Part shown: positions 35,038-48,700 of the stretch, piece after piece
Position numbering within the stretch: position 1 is the stretch's first letter
How the letters are laid out: each line of letters starts with the position of its first letter
From: Tomocerus qinae
Taxonomy: Eukaryota > Arthropoda > Collembola > Entomobryomorpha > Tomoceridae
Assembly (NCBI GenBank): GCA_020055645.1
Contig: CM034546.1
Coordinates: 126,315,875 to 126,379,874 of the forward strand
DNA length: 64,000 bases
Direction: 5' to 3'
The notes under the pieces: model-generated
The model's database searches: none
What the model was told of the DNA's origin: nothing
What the model saw: only the letters and a program-made list of their open reading frames with translations
Position numbers and translations under genes: made by a program

Positions 35038-37665
35038 ATGCGAAGTAATTTCATACCTTCAGTGTTGCTAGCTTCTAGCATTGTTGGATATACCATTGGT
35101 AAAACTTGGAAGAGGGAAGTTGAACAGTCCAGTAAGAAAAATATGCTTTATTCAAATTACTAAATCCGTTAAATAAATAAACCTCAGTTGAAATTATTTT
35201 CTAATCCTTATAGGAGAAAAAGAATTGGCAGAAATCCAAAATGGGCAGTGTGGTGGTACAATCGAATTGGATTCGGGGACTCTGATCTATCCTGGAGAAG
35301 GTGGACCCAATCCGGACGAGTTATGCATCTGGACTTTACATCTTAGAACATTAGATGGGTTTAGAATGAATTTTACAAAGTTGGAATTGTCTGGAGGCAA
35401 TGCCGATTGTGTGGATTCCGCTGTTAGCATCTACGGACTCACAAATCTCATTCCCACTGACAATCTGGAAAAATACAGGTAGATTTATCTGTATTAGGTA
35501 GTAAAATATTTAACTTGATTTGTTCAAAGGTCAAGGGAACCAATAAATTATTTCATTGATCTACGATTGTAGAAAACAGGCCATAATTTCCTTTTACGAT
35601 TAAATGCACCTGTTTTTTGTAAATGTAAACAACAAGTGTGCAAGAAGGAATAATTACAGCTATGGAATATAATAAATGCTTATGGTTGGTGTGGTTGTAA
35701 TAATTGGCAAGGTCTAATGTTTTAATTGTAATGCGATGTAAAAAATATTTTTACATCGTATCGTTAATAAATCATAAACGTAAATCTGAAATTATTGTCA
35801 CCAAAAATAGATGTAAAAGTGAAAACAATCAGGAGAATTTAAGAATTTCGAATTTTTTGAACTATTACAGATTTTGTAATGAAAATGATAATGGCGGGTA
35901 TCACTTCTTGACTGGAAATATTGCCACAGTTATTTTCTATACGAGTTCCAATTTTCCAGTCAATAGTTCCTCATCTGGATTTTCTCTTCATTGGGAAGGG
36001 TCCCGATTTGAGCCAGTGGCCACTTTGCACAGCTCCACTTACACAAGTTCACCTTCTGGTGTCATTTGGTATCCTGTGGAGGGAGAATACCCGGGAAATG
36101 CTGCAATGACATGGCTAGTCAGTGGAGGAGGACAAAATAACGCATCGTCATTAGTTGTTGAAATTTTGAATGTCGATTTCGAAAGCTGTACTTTTTCTGA
36201 CAAATGTTTGTGTGAAGCTCTGATCATTTATCACATTTCCCAAATTGGAGATCTTCACGAAGTAGACAGGTAACTTATCAGACTTGTTGTTTATCCTTAG
36301 TTGCAATTCTCTTAGTTCAAAACACAAAAGATATTTATGTTATTACTATTTAATGATTGAACTTTTGAAAATGGTTTAGATTCTGCGGAGAAAGAAAAAT
36401 TGCAGAATTAGTAAATATCAGCAGTGATTTTATCGTTGCTTTTTACTCAGACAGCAACGATATTCCAGGAGAAGGAATAGGATTTCAAATGAACTGGCGA
36501 CAACAGAATATAACATCATCAACACCAGCATCAGAGATAACAACCACAGAACTGGAGTCAACAACTATTACCGAAACTCCAAAAACAAATGTTTCCTCTC
36601 CAAGACCAATTAGTACCAAGTTGATTTACTTATTGTAAATTCAGATTTATTCTAATTTTAATTACGATTTTTAATACCTTTGTATTTAGTACGAACATGC
36701 GGTGGCATAATTGAAGGAGAGTCGGGGACAATTGAATATGCAATGGATGAACCTTACGCTATTTATGAACGTTGTCTATGGACAATTCGAACTTGGCCAC
36801 CAAGCAGGGAAATTGAATTAACTAAACTCACCAGCGGCTTCGAAAATGATTTTGACTACCTAGTTGCTTTTAGTTTTGTGGCGGGGCAAGGATTAGATGA
36901 GACAATATTGCTGTAATTTTTTAAATTGTACTTAAAATTATTCGCAAAAGTATTACCTATTATTGCAAATTTTGGGAGTTAAATTCAGTTTGTCAATTTA
37001 CCGAATTCATTTAAAATTCAAGATAACCTCTCAGAATTTTTACTTTGAACCTTTATTTTTAAATTCGCGGTTTTATTTACAGAGGAAGGACAACCGAAGA
37101 AGAGCAAGTGGTAATGAAGGGGTCAGTTGTAGTCCTACAGTTTACATCTGACAGTGAAGTTAATGGAATGGGATTCCGTCTCCATTTTAGAGCTGTGGGA
37201 GGAGAGGAGCCACTAATTCACAATGCTTACGATTTTAACACGGGATCTCCTTCAGGACTAATTGATTTTCCTCCCGGCAGCAATACATATTATGAAAACT
37301 ATCATCTGTCGACATTTGTCATTACCCCACATTATAAATGGGGTTGGCATAACGTAGTTCTCAATCTCGAGTTTTACTCCTTGGAAAATTCTCCTGGGTG
37401 TAATTACGATGGACTGTTAATTTACAGCGTTCAAAGAAACGCCCTTCAACCACTGGCTAGGTAAACTTCCAAAATTCAGTTCAAAAATGCATTCGTTTTG
37501 AAAACTTTTATTTTTATACAATTTGAAACTTTCAGGATTTGTGGGACGTACACAGAGCCACCTTCTTACACAGCTTCAGCCTTTGTTCTACTATTTTATA
37601 GCGATAGTACTGAATCTGGCAGAGGATTTAATATTTCCTGGACAGAAGTACCTCTTCTTCGCTAA
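35038..37665 (+). CDS. Secreted protein with four CUB domains, 7 exons
   Basis: The exons are 35038-35131, 35214-35478, 35871-36269, 36380-36612, 36690-36912, 37083-37460 and 37536-37665. Phases close to 573 residues. An N-terminal hydrophobic stretch (MRSNFIPSVLLASSIVGYTI) serves as signal peptide. CUB1 starts CGGTIELDSGTL and ends near SLHWEG. CUB2 runs through FCGERKIAELV to GFQMNW. A Thr/Ser-rich linker follows, then CUB3 (CGGIIEGESGTIEY to GFRLHF) and CUB4 (to GFNISW). Each domain ends in the typical GF-x-(L/I)-x-(W/F) strand. CUB domains are extracellular binding modules, often calcium dependent. There is no protease or membrane segment, so this is a binding or matrix protein. The donor of exon 4 (A|GTACCA) is weak. 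The gene lies tail to tail with the lectin gene, 200 bases away. Confidence 0.85.
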
Positions 37666-37689
37666 CATTCACATTTTTAATAGTTAAGT

Positions 37690-37695
37690 AATAAA
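37690..37695 (+). terminator. Poly-A signal of the CUB gene
   Basis: AATAAA lies 25 bases after the stop codon. Confidence 0.6.
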
Positions 37696-37757
37696 TGTTT
37701 GGTGAATTGAACCTTGGAAATATTATAAATGTTTTCTAAACCCAGAAATAATTGTCA

Positions 37758-37763
37758 TTTTAT
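37758..37763 (-). terminator. Possible poly-A signal of the lectin-repeat gene
   Basis: Minus-strand AATAAA lies about 100 bases past the stop codon. Confidence 0.4.
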
Positions 37764-37866
37764 TTTCCCGCGGTGTTAATATGAATTTGAATTTATATTA
37801 TGACTTAGCCAAAAATAAACAGTAAATATGTATCAAATTTTTCTATAACAAACAATTGTAATAATT

Positions 37867-40800
37867 TTATTTCACAGAGTTTTTCCCACAAGGTACATAA
37901 AATCTATCATTAGGATCTAAAGCTGATAGTTCAGGATCACAGTTTTCTTGTTCTTGAGTAGGGTCAGCTTCATCTGGAGCAAATTCAGCTTGAATCTCAT
38001 ATGTTGTCATGTAGGAAGGCTTTACTTTCGGCGGTTTCTTATCATCTGTTTGTTCAGTTTCTTCTGGGTTGGGTGATGTTGGTTTCGGTAGGGTAGGTTT
38101 TTGCGGAGTTGGAGTGGGATTTTCAAAAGTATAGAAAACGTAATAAGTGGGCAAGGCATTGTCTTTAGAAGGGGACAGAGTTCCACGAACAGGAGTTTTA
38201 AACCATCCAGGTTGTAAACGATCTGGTCTGAAAATTCCTGGCATTTCAAATTCAATCACAGTATCGTAATTATCCGGTTTAAATACTGGACGATTTCCTA
38301 CTTGTGGTTTGGTAAGTGTTCCGGGTATTACATTATTTGGTTGGTTATCAGGTACAAATATTCCAGCAGTATTAAAATCAGGCACAAAAAATATTTGTTT
38401 CCCAGAAGAATCGTCAGGTGGAAAGATAACGAAATGGGTATAATACATTGGGTCATCGGGAATATATGTCTCCACAGGTTTCCAGGTTCCACTAGTTGGT
38501 TGTGTAACAGAGTTCGAAGGACCATCTGGTAAGAATTTGGTAGGATTGCTCTGAGTGGCTTGACCATTAAGGGGTTTTGAGTTTGGATCATCAGGTGTAA
38601 AAATTCCTCTAATTTTTTCGAATGGGACAAAAATGTAGTAAGTTCCGCCGAAAGGATCAGGAGTTGGTGTCATTGTCCCAGCAACTATTTTATGGGGGAA
38701 ATTTCCAGATGTACCAACTACGGGTCGCCACACTCCAGGGATAGGTTCAGTAATATCATATGGATCGTCTGGTGTGAAGATAGTAGGATTTCCTTGATTT
38801 ATATTTCCGGGAACAGGTGTTCCCCCTTGTGGAATAAAATCTCCCTCAACAGTTAAATCCGGATAGAAATGTCCGCTCCCAGGATCAATTGGGCTCGGCT
38901 TCATTTGAAAGTACACATTTATTTAAAAAATAAAGGTTTAAAAGTAATTTTGCAATAAAAAAGAAAGAACTAACTTTTAATGTGCCCCTCAAGGTTGAGA
39001 ATGGATAAAATGGAGAGCCGGCACTTGGATGCCATGTACCTGTATCATTAAAATTTTGATGATTGCTAGATTATCAATCATCGTCAACAAAATAATAAAA
39101 ATGCTACGAACCAAGGCTGGGTAAAATTTCCGTCACTGCTGTCGATGGAGTGAACAATTTTGGATTATTGTCCATATTCATAGTTCCATCAATGAAGTTG
39201 GGGCTTGAATCCGGAATGAATTGTCCGTCAACTAAGACATCCTGGATGAATACCGGACCATCAACTCCTAGAATTAGTTATAAAATGTATTTAAATTATT
39301 TTTGAAAAATTATTGTCAAAAATAAATGGTTAAAAAATTTTCACAAGTTTAAACCTTTGTAAGAAGATTAGCTGAATGAAAGCGATTAACATAATTAACA
39401 AAAAACTACCTTGATCCATAACTCCGTGCATTGTTCCTGAGAATGGGTCATTAGGATCTGTGGTATTGTCAGGTGCCCAAATCCCTGGAGGTGCATCACT
39501 CAAATCTATAGCTGGATTTTCCGGAGTAAATTTATACGGTGGATCTTTAGTTATAGCGCCATCAATCGGAGTTTTTGGAACATCGTCTCTGTAAAAATTT
39601 CCTGGTATGAAGTTGGGGTCCCCTTTGGGTTTCGGTACGGGACCAGGTTCAAATTTTGCATAATTAATAGGAAGATTTGCATCTGGTTTTAATGTTCCTT
39701 GTTGAGTAGGGCCTTTGTTGTCTGGAATAAATTTACCAGGATTTGGTTTACTTAAATCTTTTTCATCATTTGGAGTAAATACTTGCGGAGGATTCTTTGT
39801 CATATGTCCATCCATCGGATTAGTTGGATCATCGTCTGGAACGAATTTACCAGGTATAACCTCATCGGGTACAAAATCGAGACCATTTGGTGTAGGTTTC
39901 ATAGTACCGTGCGATTCTGATAATTTACTAAACATCGGCTTTGGTTTCCAAGTTCCTAGATAAATAATAACACATTGGTATCTATTACCATTTTTGTAAT
40001 GTATCAATAATTATGAAGAGTCATTTATCGCTCATAATCAGACAAAAAAGCAATTGCTGTTCCAAAATATTAAAAACTTGAACTTACCACTTGTAGGCTT
40101 TGGAAATTTAGCATTTATTGAATCAGGAGTGAAGCGTGGAGGGACACTTTGAGTAAGTGTTCCTCGAACAGGTTTCTTTGGATTGTTATCAGGTCTGTAT
40201 AAAATATTCGCAATTTATGCTTCAGCACATCATACATATTTCAATTTACTTCAGCGGTACTTGTATTATATAGTTTATCGGACACAAGGAACAAAAAAGG
40301 TTTTCCTTTTTTACAAGAAAGTAAAAAAAGTACTACTTTTTCAAAAAAGCAGTATTTTTAACCTGGTTTACCTTTTCCGCCTTAATGTAAATTGGAAGTA
40401 AATGGGGTACGCTGCTACATCAAAAAAGGTAAAAACGCAAAAAAGACTGCTTTTTAAAATTATTCATACCTTTTTTATAAAAAAGGTAAAAGGCAAAAAA
40501 TATCCTTTTTGGTTCCCTGATCGGACATGACAGGATGGGAAACGGACTTACGTGAACGTCCCATGGCGACTTGGATCTGGCGTAAATACAAAATTTGAAG
40601 TATCGTTAGGGTCCGGCGTTATCTTACCATAAAGAGTGTTACACGGATGATTTGGAACAACACCTACAAGAAACATAATTATTACTAATTTAATGATTGC
40701 ACTGACCTAGGGTTAAATCGTTTGTGATATAAAATAAAAATTAGGCACATTGATTTTTACCAAAAAATAAATGCCATTCCCCTGTAGTAGGTTTGGCAAT

Positions 40801-42780
40801 GTTAGGCGGGAAGTCCGGGGTGAAAATAGATGGAGGGTCCTGTGTCATGGTCCCTGGTATAGGTTGAGCTCCTTTGTCAGGAATAAATTCGCCAACGACT
40901 GCAGCATCCGGTAAAAAGCTGGAAGTGTCTTTAATTGCTGGATAGGGTCGAATTGTTCCATGGTAAACATACTGAAAGGGAAATTCTGGATTATCACATT
41001 TGTCTGGTTTGAACGTGCCTGAAATTGGTCGAGTCACTGGCTGACCAGGCGTGAACAATGGAGTTTCATCTGGTTTTTTCATGGAACCAGGAATTGGCTT
41101 CAACTTATCTGAATCGGGAATGAAATGTCCTGGAATAGGCTGTTCTGGATAAGATGGTTGTTTACTTCCACCTTGAGAAGGTTTCGTCGGTTCTGGTACT
41201 CCCGGTTTCGGCTTGGGGATTGTTGGTGATTGCGGTTTAGTTCCACCAGGTTGTTTGGGGTCAGGTACTCCCGGTTTCGGTCGTGGTCGCGGTTTGGTCA
41301 CCCCTGGCGGGGGTTCGGCACCTTCTGGTTCCGGTGTTTCTACGAATCCCGGTTTCGGTCGGGTGACTGTTGGAGGTCGCGGTTTGGTTACCCCTGGAGG
41401 AGGTTCAGTACCTTCTGGCTCTGGTGTTTCTACAAAACTCGGTTTCGGTCTAGGGACTTTCGGAGGTTGAGGTTTGACATTATTAGGTGGGGGTGATTTC
41501 TCACCTTCCGGTTCCTGAGCTTCATCTGGTTCGAACAAAGAAGATTCTGGAGGGACATTTGGATTCGGTCTTAAGACTCCGCGATTTCCTTCCGGATTTC
41601 CAGAAACTGGTTTCCACAAACCTGGGATAGGGTCGCTAAAGTCTGTAGGATCAAATGGAGTGAATATTTGAGGTCTGTTTTTGGTCATGGAACCTTGAAT
41701 TGGTGCATCAGGATTGTTGTCAGGAACAAAAATTCCAGTTTCTTCTTCCTCTGGAACAAATATACTAGTTCCAGATGGTCCAGGGCGGAAAGCTCCGTAT
41801 GAAACTGATGTTGGGTCGGCCGGCTTCGGTTTCCAAATTCCAGTTATCGGTTTTTTCAATTTACTGTTTGGTAGAGTAGGGATAAATTCCGGTGGATTCT
41901 TTTGGATTAGAGTTCCATAGATCGGATTCTTTTCACCATCTGGGGTAAACGAACCGGGCGTGCTTGGATCCGGGACAAAATGGGAATCTGTTTTGGAAGC
42001 TCCTGGCCAAACTGTACCATGTATCGTTTTACATGGGTGATTAGGCAAAACACCGCTGATTGGCTTCCAGACACCTAGATTATATAAATTTTTTTGCAAA
42101 TACTGATTTTTTAAAAAATTTCACATGTTTTGTGCACACCCTGTATGTTAATGTTATAATTTGGAAATTATTTATAGAGCAGTCATGCATTGTTCGGTGA
42201 CCTTTGTTAGCCAGTGGCTAAAATGGCCAAATATAGTGAAATGGGACTATGCTAACTAAGAAAATCGTTCATGATTTGGCGGGAAATTTAAAAAATAACA
42301 TAATTTTCAATCAATCCAGAAAATTTTTCCAGCCACTTACCTGGAGTTGGTTTGGTAATATACGGGGGAGCATCTGGAGTGAAGAATCCTTCAGGAGTCA
42401 TCGATCCTGGGGTTGGCACTCCGCTATCGGGTTTGAATTCTCCAGGAGTTTGTGTATCTGGAACGAATTCAGAAGCTCCCTTTTTCTGTGGATATGGCCG
42501 CATGTTTCCATGAATTGCTCCAAATGGAAATTCTTGTAGTTCCGGAGTTTCCACTGGTATAAAAGTTCCCGGTGTCATCCTCTTTATTGCTTCTGAAGGA
42601 TTATCAGGAATGAACAATTGCGGTTTTCCTGGTTGCATAGTTCCCTTGATTGGCTTCTTTGATCTCATATCTGGATAAAACGTGCCTATTAATGGAGCTT
42701 GTAGTTCCTTTTCTTTCTCCTCTGCATCAGGATCAAATATCGTCACTGGTTTCTTTGGTTTATCATTACGTTGGGGGCTG
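37867..42780 (-). repeat. Coding repeat region built of GxFxPD / GTMT / GTWKP modules
   Basis: Across about eight exons (42780-42342, 42074-40761, 40667-40548, 40197-40089, 39958-39413, 39266-39114, 39045-38973, 38899-37867) the same modules recur. The order is GxWxP, about 15 residues, GT(M/L)xP, then FxPD, PGxFxPD, P(I/M)xGxMT, PPxxFTPD and back to PGxWxP. One round takes about 75-85 residues and about ten rounds are present. Short hydrophobic positions every 8-10 residues suggest repeated beta strands. The exon at 42074-40761 also carries a tandem of KPRPPTVTRPKPG-type proline-rich copies. Confidence 0.85.
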
Positions 42781-45700
42781 AATGTTAAAAATAATTTCTA
42801 AAATTTATTTCGACAAAAATCCAAGAAAATGCTTTTTGTCTTTAAATAAAACTTAAATTTTTTTTACAATTTTTTAAATATTTTTGTATTTTTGAGAAAT
42901 GATTTACATTGGTCGAACACAGATGTAATATTTGCTCTCCGTGCAATCAGAAGCCGACCAGATGGGAGGAGACTTTCCTGGGAATTGCATTGAAACACAA
43001 AGATCATTGCCCACACCGCTATCGTCATATGGTTCTCCAGGCATCCACCATTTCTTTATTCCGTTCGCATGACCATCCCTGAAATTGGGGAATTCCTTTT
43101 TCGTTGGATCCCACATCATTTTTGTATATTCGATAGAAGTGAATTTTCCACCGCTCCAAAAATCAGTCGATGCGCTTAAAGCTGTCATAAATGTAAAATC
43201 GCAAATTAAAATTAATTCAGTGATGTAAATATCTACCGATATCTCAAAAGATTAAAATTTGTATTAATTTACGTTTCTGTTTTAATTTCTTGTTAAAATT
43301 TAATATTTTATTATCATCTTCCGAATCAATTGTTAATAGAACCAAACCGCTGGCTTGACATTTCTTTTTCGCTTCCTCCCACGGTAGCTAATTTAACAAA
43401 TAAAATCAACAGATCAAGTAAAATTTCTTTATGATAAACTTAAAGACTAAAATTCCCAAACAGAATCAAAGCAAATAAATTTGTTTGGTCACCATTGATT
43501 TGCTTGAAGCCACGTCGTCTTCTTTTATTGGTTTGACAGGTCCTTCAGGTTCATCCGGTATTTCGTTTCCTTCCTCCAAGGGTTTCGGTGGTGGAGCATT
43601 GGGCTTAGTGATACGGTCCTTCCTAATTTAATTCATGAGGTAATTTTTCGATATTTATGATAATGATAGTATTTTAAGATATTCTTACAAGGGTCTCATG
43701 CAAATAAAATGTTTTCTTTCGTCACAATCTGCCGCAGACCAAATTGGAAGTCCTCGATTGGTAAATTTAATGTCCACACTAAATTTAGTACACGATAAAG
43801 TTGAGACTGATCAACAAATAATGTAAATTGGTACATTGTATGGTATAGAATATTAAAAATAGTACCAGACTTCCTTCCCACTTCCAGAGTCATCTGAGGG
43901 TTCTCCTTTTGCCCATTGTTTTCTTACTCCATTGGCAGTATTAGAACGGAAATTTGGGAATTCTTTTTTCGAAGGCTCCCACAACAATTTTGTATACTCA
44001 GTGGACGTGAATCTTCCTCCACTCCAAAATGGCGTTGACGCGGTCAAGGCTGTTATTTATCAAAAATTAATAAAAGAAAAAAATTTGGATTAAAGAGAAT
44101 AAATGGCTAGAAACCTTACACCCTTTTTTGAGACGTTCCGCTGATTCCAAAATTTGATTGTCTTCTTGCGTTTCAATAGCCACAAGTACCATATTGGATT
44201 TTTGACACACTGCTTGGGCAAGTTTCCATGGTTGCTAAATACACAAAACGTATTTAGATCGATTTAGTTCGATTTAGTCCAATTTAGTTCGATTTAGATC
44301 AATTTAGTTCGATTTAGTCCAATTTAGTTCGATTTAGTTCGATTTAGTTCGATTCAGTCCAATTTAGTTCAATTTAGTTCAATTTAGTCCAACTTAGTTA
44401 GGCAGATGGTTAAATACTTTTTATAATATTATTTCTTCATAAAAATTATCTGAAAAGTCTAACTTTTGCTTTGCTGGGAGTCCAATCATTCGGATTTAAT
44501 TGAGGGACCTCCTCAGTCTCTTCATTATCAACTATTTGTGCAGGTGCAGGTTTCTTTCCTGGCAGTCGGTCTCTCCTAAAACCAATACAGCCATTAAAAT
44601 TGATTAATTATCAAAACTTTGGGGGGGGGGGCTTGAAAGAAGTAGTTAATGTCTAAATAAATATAAATAAATAAAAATACATAAATTAATAGTAAGCATA
44701 AAATGGATTTTGTTGATGTTTACTTACGCTGGTCTCATGCAAATGTAATATTTCCTCTCAGAGCACTCGGCCACACGCCAAACGGAGGTGGAAGACTGAC
44801 CTTTTGGAAAACTTATGTCGACGCAAACTTTCTCAGTTTCAGTACCAATAGTCATATCGTCCCATTGATGACTAACCCCATTGGAGTTTTTCCCAAACGG
44901 ATCCTTGAATTCCTTATGCATAGGTTCCCAGTACATCGGATGGCTTTGCTTAGCGTCATCATATTCTGAAAACTTTCCTGAACTCCAAAATCTCGTTTTT
45001 TCATCAAAGGCTAATCCAAAATCAAAAAATTTTAAACACTGCTAATTAAAAACTCAAAGTAAATAAATTAGTCACATAATGCAAAATAACTAAAATGGGT
45101 TGTAATACTAAAAATTGCAATAGCATTCAAATCTTGAAATCTTTTATAATAATCTCTTCTTATAACAAAAAGGAATTTAATTCTAAAAAGTAAGGAAATA
45201 TTTATTTACGCTTGGATTTAAGCCGTTTTGAATTGGCTAAAAACAAATTGTCTTCTTCATTTTCAATCATCATCAAAACCAAGTTGGATTTTTGACATTT
45301 CTTTATAGCTTCATTCCAACTGGCCTTAACATCATATAAAAATAATAATTGTATAACAATTCGTAAAGATGGAAGAGTATGATGAATTAATTAATGTACA
45401 TTTACCTTTCCTAAGCTAAAATCAACAGCAGCTGGTTCCAAAGGCTGTACACCTAAAATATAATTACATTTTAATAATACTGAGTGTTGCTTCCAGTGTA
45501 CAAAATACCATTTACCACTTACCAGTGGTAAGTGGTTTTTAATGGTATTTAACGTTAAATACCACTACCTAAAAAGTAGTGGTAAGTGGTATAAATGGTA
45601 AAAAATAGTTTCATTTAAATTTCGTGTTTAAATTTTGAACAAAATTCGGGGGCAAAGTACGAAATAGCTTAGCAGATGATCATTGTTGTCACAAATTGAT

Positions 45701-48700
45701 AAGTGTTCATCAATCAGCGTAGGATTCAACCAATGAGGGCGCTAACAACCCTTGCCGATTGAGAAATTAATTGCAATTAAATTAGCATCAATTTTAAATG
45801 GACGATACCAAATACAATCTTTCTTTCTTCATTTTTTTATAACTTTTGGTGTACAATCAAATAAATATGATTAATTTAATTGATATTGGAAATATTTCAT
45901 AGAAAACAGTTCTAAAACTTATATTTTAGGAAGTCTAGTGTATCTGTACTCAGCTGTCTAATCAATCGCTAAAATTTACCATTTTTACCATTAAATGCAT
46001 TTTTACCATTAAGTGCATTTTTACCACTGTGATGGTAAAAAAGGCTAAAAAGTGGTAAATTTTGTACACTGGTTGCTTCAGAGATCTTTAAGCATTTACA
46101 TTATGCTAGAAAAATGGCATACCTCCAGGTTTTACAGGTTCATTAGAGTTCCCATCGTCGATAGTTGCCTGCTCATCTGTTTTCGTTCTCTCTGCTCTAT
46201 TTTAAAATGCTACGGTTATTTTCATAATTTATTAAATTATCTATGTTTATAGGATTAAGATATTTTTCATTTAATCAGTATACAATTTATATTATAAGTT
46301 TACTTTTTAAGAATGGTCACTCTATATTCTGGTGATTATTATAGTATAATAGAACAATTTACATAAATATGCTACTAGATACTTACGCAGGTCGTATGCA
46401 AATGTAGTATTTCCTTTTGGAGCAATCTGAGGCTGCCCATACGGGAGGAGATACACCTGGGAATCTCATATCCACACAGAGATCTTTCCCTTCTCCCCCA
46501 TCGTCCAGAGGTTCTGCCGTCTCCCAGACTTTGTTGATTCCATTGGCATCGTCCTCCATAAAATTCGGAAACGTCTTTTTAGTGGGATCCCATTTCAATA
46601 ATGTATAATCCGTTGAAGCAAATCGGCCTCCACTCCAGAAGAATTCATTCTTGGAATACGCTATGAGACGAAGACATTTTCAGTTTCATTTTTACTGCTT
46701 CACAATAAAATACTTAGTGAAATAATTGTATGAAAATAAATAAATTTACGTGGCTGTTTGAATTTTTTGTTATTATTCAAAAAGTCATTATCTTCTTGTG
46801 TCTCGAGTACCAGTAACATCAAACCGGCAGCCTCGCAGCGAGTTTTGGCTTCCCTCCAGGGTAACTAGTAAAACAAAAAAGTGATAATTAGAATTTATTT
46901 ACTAAAATGTTAAGGACAGTAGAAATTAAAATTCATAAGTGTAAAAATCTACATTATTATAATATTTAAAAATCCCAACTTGTAAGAATTTTATTTCTAA
47001 ATCTTAATTAAGATTTGGAATTATTATTTATCTTTTTCTCTACCTTTCCTTTGCTCATTGCTAGATCAGAATTTCTTATGTCGGATTCAGTCGTAGGTTT
47101 TGGTTTTGGATAGGTTCTGTTGGTACACAATTAAACCCTCAATATTGTAGTTAATAATAGTTAATATTATCTACTGTCCAATTATTTTGGATTAAATGAA
47201 AATTAGAAAATTAAATTACGGTTTTGGTTTAGGCACTTCAGCATCTAAAATGTTAACAATCTAAATCAGATTCTTTTAAGTAAAGGAAGTAAATTGTTTT
47301 AAAAAATAGTTCATTTACCTGGTAGACCTTTACACGGCGGTTTGCCAGACAAAGCTGCTTCCCACTGCCATTTAACATACCATTTACCAGTAAATGTGCA
47401 ACCATCTATAATTAGTCCATTTTACATCAATATTACAATTAATGGCAAGATGTTTAAAAATAAAATTATAATTTATTCTTACAATCCACTGGCATATCTT
47501 TAGGATCACCTGAAAATAATGAAAAAGTGAAGCAGTTAGTAATCATTGCATTTGTATGAGCCAGTGTTGATTGATTTGCGTAGAGTTTTTACCTTTTAAA
47601 AGAATTAATTTTAGAATATAATTTTTAGCCCGTTTTATTTTTCTGCTACAATTATATTAATTAATTAATTTTAAATACTTTCTTACTTTCTTCGCAATAA
47701 ATAACATCCGTTCGATCTTCAGTGCATGGATGGTCTTTAACAAACAAAGGTCCTGCATCCCCTGAACCCCCTTTCGCATCCCCGTATTCCATTAGCTTGC
47801 ACATCCCTTTTGTAACTTCGGAAGGATTTGGTTCCCAGAAAAAGTTCGGTAAGCTGTTACTGATGAATCTCCCTTTTAGATTCCTCCATTGTTTCCCAAA
47901 GCCTTGAATATCAGACCAAGCCTTCGTTTTTCGACTAATCGATCCCAATAATTTTTTGTAACTGTCAAGATCCTTTTTTTGCTCGGGACTAGCTAGATGA
48001 AGACCTTGAGACATACAGCAACTTGCAGCTTCGAACCAATTAAACTAAAAAACAATTATAATACATTTGTATTACCCTGGCGTACTTATTAATTGTTCCA
48101 GCGACAAAAATGTATTTAAAACATTTTCAACCACATCCAATAGTATTGAATTTTAGTTGAACCTTAGAATACATGACATGTCCCAATTTGGACTTTTCTT
48201 TATTTGATTTCCCCTGGCTCAAAAAAGATTAGCCATATAACCTCTTGGGTTTTTTATTTGTCACAAATGCATTTCTCTGCGTTTATTTTTAAATAAACGT
48301 TATTGGGTGCATATTTAAAATATGAAAAAATTATGAAATATGAAAATAGTATATCTAAATCCTACCCTAATACATGACTAGTCCCAGCTGGGACTAAGTC
48401 AAGTAGTAACGTGACATGCACAGTCAGCAAGTAGGGATCAATAAAATAGTCTGTATCTCTAAATGGACACGCCTATTAGTCATTAGTTAGGATAGTCATG
48501 TATTCTAGGGTTAAACGGAATTTCAATAAATGCCACATATACATAACGGTGACGTATATTCTAATAAAAAAGTCGCAAAATGTTTAGCAACTTACCAAAA
48601 CAGGCCCGGATGAGTATTTGAGTTTAACCGAAGATCCAGTGGATTTGGATATAATATCCTCATTCCAGATGATATCACTACATGTCTCCTCTGTAATAAA

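Noticed and set aside
41213-41496. Gly-rich plus-strand frames
   Set aside because: They are antisense shadows of the proline-rich coding repeats of the lectin gene.
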